The notes below the pieces were generated by a model, which saw only the letters and a list, made by a program, of their open reading frames with translations, was not told the origin of the DNA and did no database searches. From an uncultured Clostridia bacterium (GTDB taxonomy: Bacteria > Bacillota > Clostridia > UBA1381), in assembly GCA_959602045.1 (NCBI GenBank), contig CAUGRT010000011.1, positions 1 to 62,016 on the forward strand: DNA of 62,016 nt, read 5' to 3'. The position numbers and the translations under genes are program-made. This document shows positions 58,412-62,016 of the stretch, piece after piece (within the stretch, counting starts at the first letter, position 1; every line of letters begins with the position of its first letter).

Positions 58412-58440
58412 GCCGCTGTCAGCGGCGGAATGGAGGATTT
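58412..58440 (+). promoter_or_regulatory. Hairpin-SD leader motif, copy 4 (SLH protein)
   Basis: GCCGCT-GTC-AGCGGC hairpin followed directly by GGAATGGAGGATT and the ATG; it begins about 20 nt after the inferred 5' end. Confidence 0.78.
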
Positions 58441-58442
58441 AT

Positions 58443-59564
58443 ATGAAAAATATGAAAAAACTGGCGGCTGTTTTGTTGGCAGGCGCGATGACGGTCGGAA
58501 GTGCGTTTTCAGCTTTTGCGTTTACAGATATGCCGAGCGATGAGATGGGTGTTGCCATTGAGAATGCGGTCAGAAACGGATTATTGACAGGATATGAGGA
58601 TGATACGGTCAGACCGTATGATTCCATTACCCGTGCGCAGATGTCTGCGATTATCGTAAGAGCTTTTGGTGTTACGGAAAAATCGGACAGCGAATTTTCG
58701 GATGTTGCCGATACGGCATGGTATAAGGATGCTGTGGATAAAGCAGTTTATATGGGTGCTTTCAAGGGGGACGACAACGGAAATTTCAATCCCGAGAATA
58801 ATATCACATTCCAGGAAACCTATACGGTTTTAGCAAGAGTGTTCCAGTTTGTTTCAAGAGATATTGCGGTTAGACGTGCAGTAGAGGGCAGCGTGGAGAA
58901 AACGATTGCGCCATACTACCGGATTAAGGAGCAGTCTTACACAACCGAAACCGAGAACGGAACGGAATATGTGAAGCTGCAAGGCAAGCTGTGTGCGCCG
59001 GATGATAATGTATTGGATACGTTCCCGGATAAGGACCAGGTGGCAGGCTGGGCGATGGATTACACCAAAGCGGTTGTCGGCAATGGTGGTTATACTGGTA
59101 TTGACGGAAGATTAAAGCCGAACGATTCCGTATCCAGAGGTGAATTTGCAATGATTATGGATCAGCTGGTAAGCTTATATATTGATCAGGCAGGTACATA
59201 TTCGGAGGGATTTGGTAATGGAACGGTTGTTGTTCGTGCCGGTGGTGTTACGATTGATGGTTTGAATACGGATAAGAATCTGATTCTGAGTTATGGCATT
59301 GACAAGGAAACTAAAGTGCAAAACAGCACGATCGGCAATTGTATCGTAATTTACGGCGGAACAGATCCGACTCCGGTCAGGGATCAGAACGGTGTGCTTC
59401 ATGCAGACGATTCTCTGATCAGCATTTCCGCAAATATGTATGACTGCCGTATTTTCGCACCGTATGCAAAGGTGGGTGTTGCATGGACAAACACCAATCA
59501 GAAAGAAGTGTTTATTAAATCCTATTCGGATACAGCTTCTGTAGATCTCGGATTTATGCAGTAA
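58443..59564 (+). CDS. SLH-domain surface protein
   Basis: 373 residues. Signal peptide with cleavage after SAFSAFA (about residue 25). Three SLH-like segments: ENAVRNGLLTGYEDDTVRPYDSITRAQMSAIIVRAFG (in part TGYEDDTVRPYDSITRAQM), AVYMGAFKGDDNGNFNPENN and the third with RLKPNDSVSRGEFAMIMDQL. The C-terminal 110 residues are beta-rich. SLH domains bind pyruvylated wall polymer, made with the help of CsaB encoded at 45069. Start at 58443, 7-8 nt after GGAGG. Confidence 0.92.
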   Translation: MKNMKKLAAVLLAGAMTVGSAFSAFAFTDMPSDEMGVAIENAVRNGLLTGYEDDTVRPYDSITRAQMSAIIVRAFGVTEKSDSEFSDVADTAWYKDAVDKAVYMGAFKGDDNGNFNPENNITFQETYTVLARVFQFVSRDIAVRRAVEGSVEKTIAPYYRIKEQSYTTETENGTEYVKLQGKLCAPDDNVLDTFPDKDQVAGWAMDYTKAVVGNGGYTGIDGRLKPNDSVSRGEFAMIMDQLVSLYIDQAGTYSEGFGNGTVVVRAGGVTIDGLNTDKNLILSYGIDKETKVQNSTIGNCIVIYGGTDPTPVRDQNGVLHADDSLISISANMYDCRIFAPYAKVGVAWTNTNQKEVFIKSYSDTASVDLGFMQ

Positions 59565-59575
59565 AAATAAAGAGG

Positions 59576-59662
59576 GGACTGTAAAAAGCGGATACGTTAG
59601 TTCGGATGGGGCTTTTGGAACACCTTGTTTCGCCTATGCGTATCGGTTTTACAGTCCTTTTT
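59576..59662 (+). terminator. Long-armed terminator after the SLH gene
   Basis: GGACTGTAAAA (59576-59586) pairs exactly with TTTTACAGTCC (59647-59657), with an inner GATACG/CGTATC stem. TTTTT follows. The 42-nt loop is unusually long. Confidence 0.82.
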
Positions 59663-59678
59663 ATAGGAGAATGAGGAT

Positions 59679-60245
59679 ATGATTACTGCGATTGATTATA
59701 CAATTTTACATTGGATTCAGTCGATTCGGACGCCGTTTTGGGATGCTGTCTTTTCGCATGCATTTCCGAATATGGCACATTTGGCGGCATTGTGGATTGT
59801 AATTTGTCTGATTTTGATTTTTACCGGAAAGAAAAATCGGATCATTGGCATTAAGGCATTGACCGCATTGGTGATGGGAACCATTCTGTTTACGTTGATT
59901 ACAAAAAATATTGTGTGCCGGCAGCGCCCGTTTCAACAGGGAGCGGCGATTTTGGATGTGGCGTCACTGCTGATACCGCCGCCGGGGGATGTTTATTCAT
60001 TCCCGTCGGGACATTCGGTATCCTCGTTTGCAGTGGCATTTTCGATCTTTTTGCATAAAAAAATTTTGGGCAGTATTTGCCTGGCGGTTGCGGCAATTGT
60101 GGCTTTCTCGCGCATGTATTTATATGTGCATTTTCCATCGGATGTTCTTTTCGGGACGGTTTTTGGGATTTTGTGTGCGATTGCGTCCGATCGGCTGATT
60201 GACAGTGTGATACAAAGGCATGCAAAAAAGAAACCGGAGTTGTGA
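59679..60245 (+). CDS. PAP2-family membrane phosphatase
   Basis: 188 residues with about five membrane segments. The three phosphatase motifs are KNIVCRQRPF, SFPSGHSVSS and SRMYLYVHFPSDV. Probably an undecaprenyl- or phosphatidylglycerol-phosphate phosphatase; the substrate is not decided by sequence. Starts right after the SLH terminator, with AGGAG 10 nt upstream. Confidence 0.92.
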   Translation: MITAIDYTILHWIQSIRTPFWDAVFSHAFPNMAHLAALWIVICLILIFTGKKNRIIGIKALTALVMGTILFTLITKNIVCRQRPFQQGAAILDVASLLIPPPGDVYSFPSGHSVSSFAVAFSIFLHKKILGSICLAVAAIVAFSRMYLYVHFPSDVLFGTVFGILCAIASDRLIDSVIQRHAKKKPEL

Positions 60246-60255
60246 TTCCCTAAAT

Positions 60256-60342
60256 GAATTTTCATCTGCCTTTTATTCTATGGAGGCGAGTTCCGTGCAA
60301 CGTAGCGGATGTTTGAGCCGGAATGGAATAAAATGAAAGTTC
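60256..60342. repeat. Long-hairpin repeat (LHR) copy 7
   Basis: GAATTTTCA pairs with TGAAAGTTC (one G-T), then after a 5-nt bulge TTTTATTC pairs with GAATAAAA. The core is the consensus with two changes. It ends 70 nt before queH. Confidence 0.82.
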
Positions 60343-60411
60343 CAACCGCAAGGTTTGGATTGAAGAATCTAATAACCATCTAATTATTCGTCGAAAGGAT
60401 GAGGAGCATTA

Positions 60412-61056
60412 ATGAAAGAAAATTATCAGCTGACATTGGATCGGGAACTGGAAGCCTTGCAGGGACGCCGACCGCGGCTCTTGCTGCATAGCTGCTGCGG
60501 ACCTTGCTCCACCTATGTTTTGGAGTATTTAAGTGCATATTTTGAGATTACGGTCTTTTACTATAATCCGAATATTTATCCGGCAGAGGAATTTTTTAAA
60601 CGTGCGGCAGAACAAAAACGGCTTCTTGAAACGATGTTTCCGTCGGGAACGGTACATTTTTCGGAGGGAGTTTATGATGACGATCGGTTTTATCGGATGG
60701 CAAAGGGCTTAGAGGATCAGCCGGAGGGGAAGGAACGCTGTTTTCGGTGTTATCGGCTCCGGTTGGAGGAAACAGCAAAAAAGGCAACGGCTGAAAATTT
60801 CGAATATTTTACAACAACACTGTCTATCAGTCCGCATAAAAATGCGCAGGTTTTAAATGAAATCGGCGGGGAGATTGCCGAACGATACAGATTGCGATAC
60901 TTGTTTTCAGATTTCAAAAAACGGAACGGATATAAGCGTTCCTGTGAGCTTTCGGCGCAGTATGGGATTTACCGCCAGGATTACTGCGGCTGCGTCTTTT
61001 CAAAACGAGAAGCAGAGGAACGAAAGAAAGCTCGTCTTACAGGAGATCGTGTTTAA
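60412..61056 (+). CDS. queH: Epoxyqueuosine reductase QueH
   Basis: 214 residues. The Fe-S and active-site cysteines are in LLLHSCCGPCSTYVLEY, ERCFRCYRLRLEETA and YCGCVFSKREA, the QueH (former DUF208) set. Last step of queuosine synthesis or salvage in tRNA, replacing B12-dependent QueG. AGGATGAGGAG lies upstream. The 3' end overlaps the convergent regulator gene by 20 bp. Confidence 0.94.
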   Translation: MKENYQLTLDRELEALQGRRPRLLLHSCCGPCSTYVLEYLSAYFEITVFYYNPNIYPAEEFFKRAAEQKRLLETMFPSGTVHFSEGVYDDDRFYRMAKGLEDQPEGKERCFRCYRLRLEETAKKATAENFEYFTTTLSISPHKNAQVLNEIGGEIAERYRLRYLFSDFKKRNGYKRSCELSAQYGIYRQDYCGCVFSKREAEERKKARLTGDRV

Positions 61057-61414
61057 TCATATAGCGCTTGAGCATGTTAAAGCTTTCGCTGCTGATGTCA
61101 TGCTCGATTTTGCAGCTGTCCGCGTATGCAACATCCTCCGATACCCCCAGCAACATCAGTACTTTAGCGATGACTTGGTGCCGCTCATAAATTTTTTCGG
61201 CAATTGCAAGACCTCCGTCCGTCAATGAGATATTTCCATCCTCTTCGTCAACGGTAATATAACCGCCGGTACGCAGGGATTTCAAAGCGACCGATACGCT
61301 CGCTTTGGCAAAAGAAAGCTCATGCGCCACATCAATGGCACGAACGTAGGTATTTTTTTTCTTTAACATTAATATTGTTTCTAGATAGTTCTCCGCGGAT
61401 TCATGTATTTTCAA
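61037..61414 (-). CDS. DtxR/MntR-family metal-dependent regulator
   Basis: 125 residues. N-terminal winged helix (SAENYLETILMLKKKNTYVRAIDVA, then KASVSVALKSLRTGGYI) and a dimerization domain with the metal ligands in AEKIYERHQVIAKVL, DSCKIEHDISSESF. No SH3-like third domain, as in MntR. The start is TTG, 8 nt after AGGAGA. Metal and targets unknown. Confidence 0.9.
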   Translation of the reverse strand: MKIHESAENYLETILMLKKKNTYVRAIDVAHELSFAKASVSVALKSLRTGGYITVDEEDGNISLTDGGLAIAEKIYERHQVIAKVLMLLGVSEDVAYADSCKIEHDISSESFNMLKRYMIKHDLL

Positions 61415-61448
61415 TTTCGTTCTCTCCTAAACTCTATATATAATTTAC

Positions 61449-61477
61449 ATTATATCATATCTTGCGACAATAGTCAA
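61449..61477 (-). promoter_or_regulatory. Promoter of the DtxR/MntR-family gene
   Basis: Minus strand: TTGACT (61472-61477), 17-bp spacer, TATAAT (61449-61454). Confidence 0.85.
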
Positions 61478-61966
61478 TAAATTTTCATGTTTTTTTTACA
61501 TGTACGCCATAAACCGCATAGGTAAGCCATTTGCATCACATTTTACACCTTGCAAAAATTCAAACAAAACCACAAAAACTGTCGGAAATATACAGAACCG
61601 ACGAGGGTGAGTATGTCAAAAAGTATGTCAAAAAAGGCAAGCAACAATATCCGATTATAAATACATTATCCTTTTTAAAGATTGTATAAGCATTTAATAA
61701 TTATACAGACTGGACATTACGAAAAAATGGACGGGAAAGCGCAAGAAAAAAATACACGCCCTCATACGAGGATGCCCTTAATTCTACGCTATATTATAAC
61801 TAAGGGCTGAAAGCCAAAATCCGGCTTTCAGCCCACAAAAATTACTTAGATTATATTATCATTTTGGAGTAAATTTTGAGGTTTACACAAAATGAGGGAT
61901 TGCCCCGACTGCACTTTTATTGACATTTCCAGAACAATCTATTTCTTTTTTATATCCCCATACCTT
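61478..61966. other. Intergenic region, no gene seen
   Basis: About 490 nt with no convincing coding frame. GGGCTGAAAGCC (61804-61815) and its exact complement (61823-61834) form a hairpin without a clear T tract. A tail-like frame ending GKQQYPIINTLSFLKIV lies about 61560-61688 but has no start or ribosome site. Confidence 0.5.
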
Positions 61967-62016
61967 TTAAAACTCAAACTCCCTGCCATCATAGGAAACA
62001 AAGAAACCATCATTTT
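61967..62016 (-). CDS. Possible C-terminal end of a gene running off the window
   Basis: On the minus strand the last bases read NDGFFVSYDGREFEF followed by TAA. The composition looks coding, but 15 residues are too few to identify it. Confidence 0.3.
   Translation of the reverse strand, partial: NDGFFVSYDGREFEF

Noticed and set aside
22026..60342. CRISPR array or attC-like cassette sites for the LHR copies
   Set aside because: The copies are single, kilobases apart, in both orientations and without spacers or an integron integrase; the variable part is the arms, not the loop.
61560..61688. Short open frame ending GKQQYPIINTLSFLKIV
   Set aside because: No start codon with a ribosome site and no recognisable family; probably chance or a decayed remnant.
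1..62016. tRNA, rRNA or other stable RNA genes
   Set aside because: No cloverleaf or rRNA sequence was recognised on either strand by eye; a dedicated scan was not possible.

Overview
This is a 62 kb stretch of a low-to-mid GC, endospore-forming Clostridia (Bacillota) chromosome. The evidence is spoIVA, spmA, an AbrB-type regulator, GGAGG ribosome sites with many TTG/GTG starts, sigma-A promoters of the TTGACA-N17-TATAAT type, an SLH surface protein with a CsaB-type pyruvyl transferase, and Lachnospiraceae/Oscillospiraceae-style mobilizable elements. I cannot name the species.

Positions 1-14303 are two related integrative mobilizable elements in tandem at the 3' end of guaA. Both carry, in the same order, a relaxase module, a small acidic protein, a RepA/RecA-like ATPase, a ribbon-helix-helix protein, a tyrosine integrase, an excisionase-like protein and a divergent XRE repressor. 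The 10-bp core ATTCCCACTC lies at the guaA stop (14294-14303) and at the junction of the elements (6306-6315). Element 1 (1-6315, left end outside the window) has a MobP/MobC module; element 2 (6306-14303) has a MobV relaxase and an Lsa-type ABC-F resistance gene behind an attenuator with two leader peptides. Operators, arm-type sites and promoters of both elements can be read directly.

14292-39300 is core chromosome: guaA, a zinc-ribbon membrane protein, a 3D/G5 cell-wall protein with WalR-type boxes, purF-thiE-thiD, a PHP hydrolase, a split transketolase, cysS-mrnC, infC-rpmI-rplT (infC starts with ATT), spoIVA, tcdA, coaBC, an alpha-galactosidase/AraC/galE cluster, an AbrB-like regulator, holB and spmA.

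39452-47303 is a leftward surface-polysaccharide operon: a GT4-CsaB fusion, murJ, an O-antigen-ligase-like protein, a GT4 and two DUF4330 proteins. It fits the SLH protein at 58443, because SLH domains bind pyruvylated wall polymer. 47641-50137 is a polar amino-acid ABC transporter. Then come a DJ-1 protein, a CvpA-like protein, ilvD, radA, hsp20 under a CIRCE element, ilvE behind a structured leader, a PqqD/HprK-like pair, the SLH protein, a PAP2 phosphatase, queH and a DtxR/MntR-family regulator.

Two repeat families are not explained by known features. (1) Seven intergenic long-hairpin repeats share a conserved core, but their outer arms differ between loci and are always complementary within a locus. 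(2) Four leaders carry a GC hairpin fused to GGAATGGAGGATT directly before the start codon. These, the dual-leader attenuator and the palindromes bordering the relaxase cassette are the main items for a second look.
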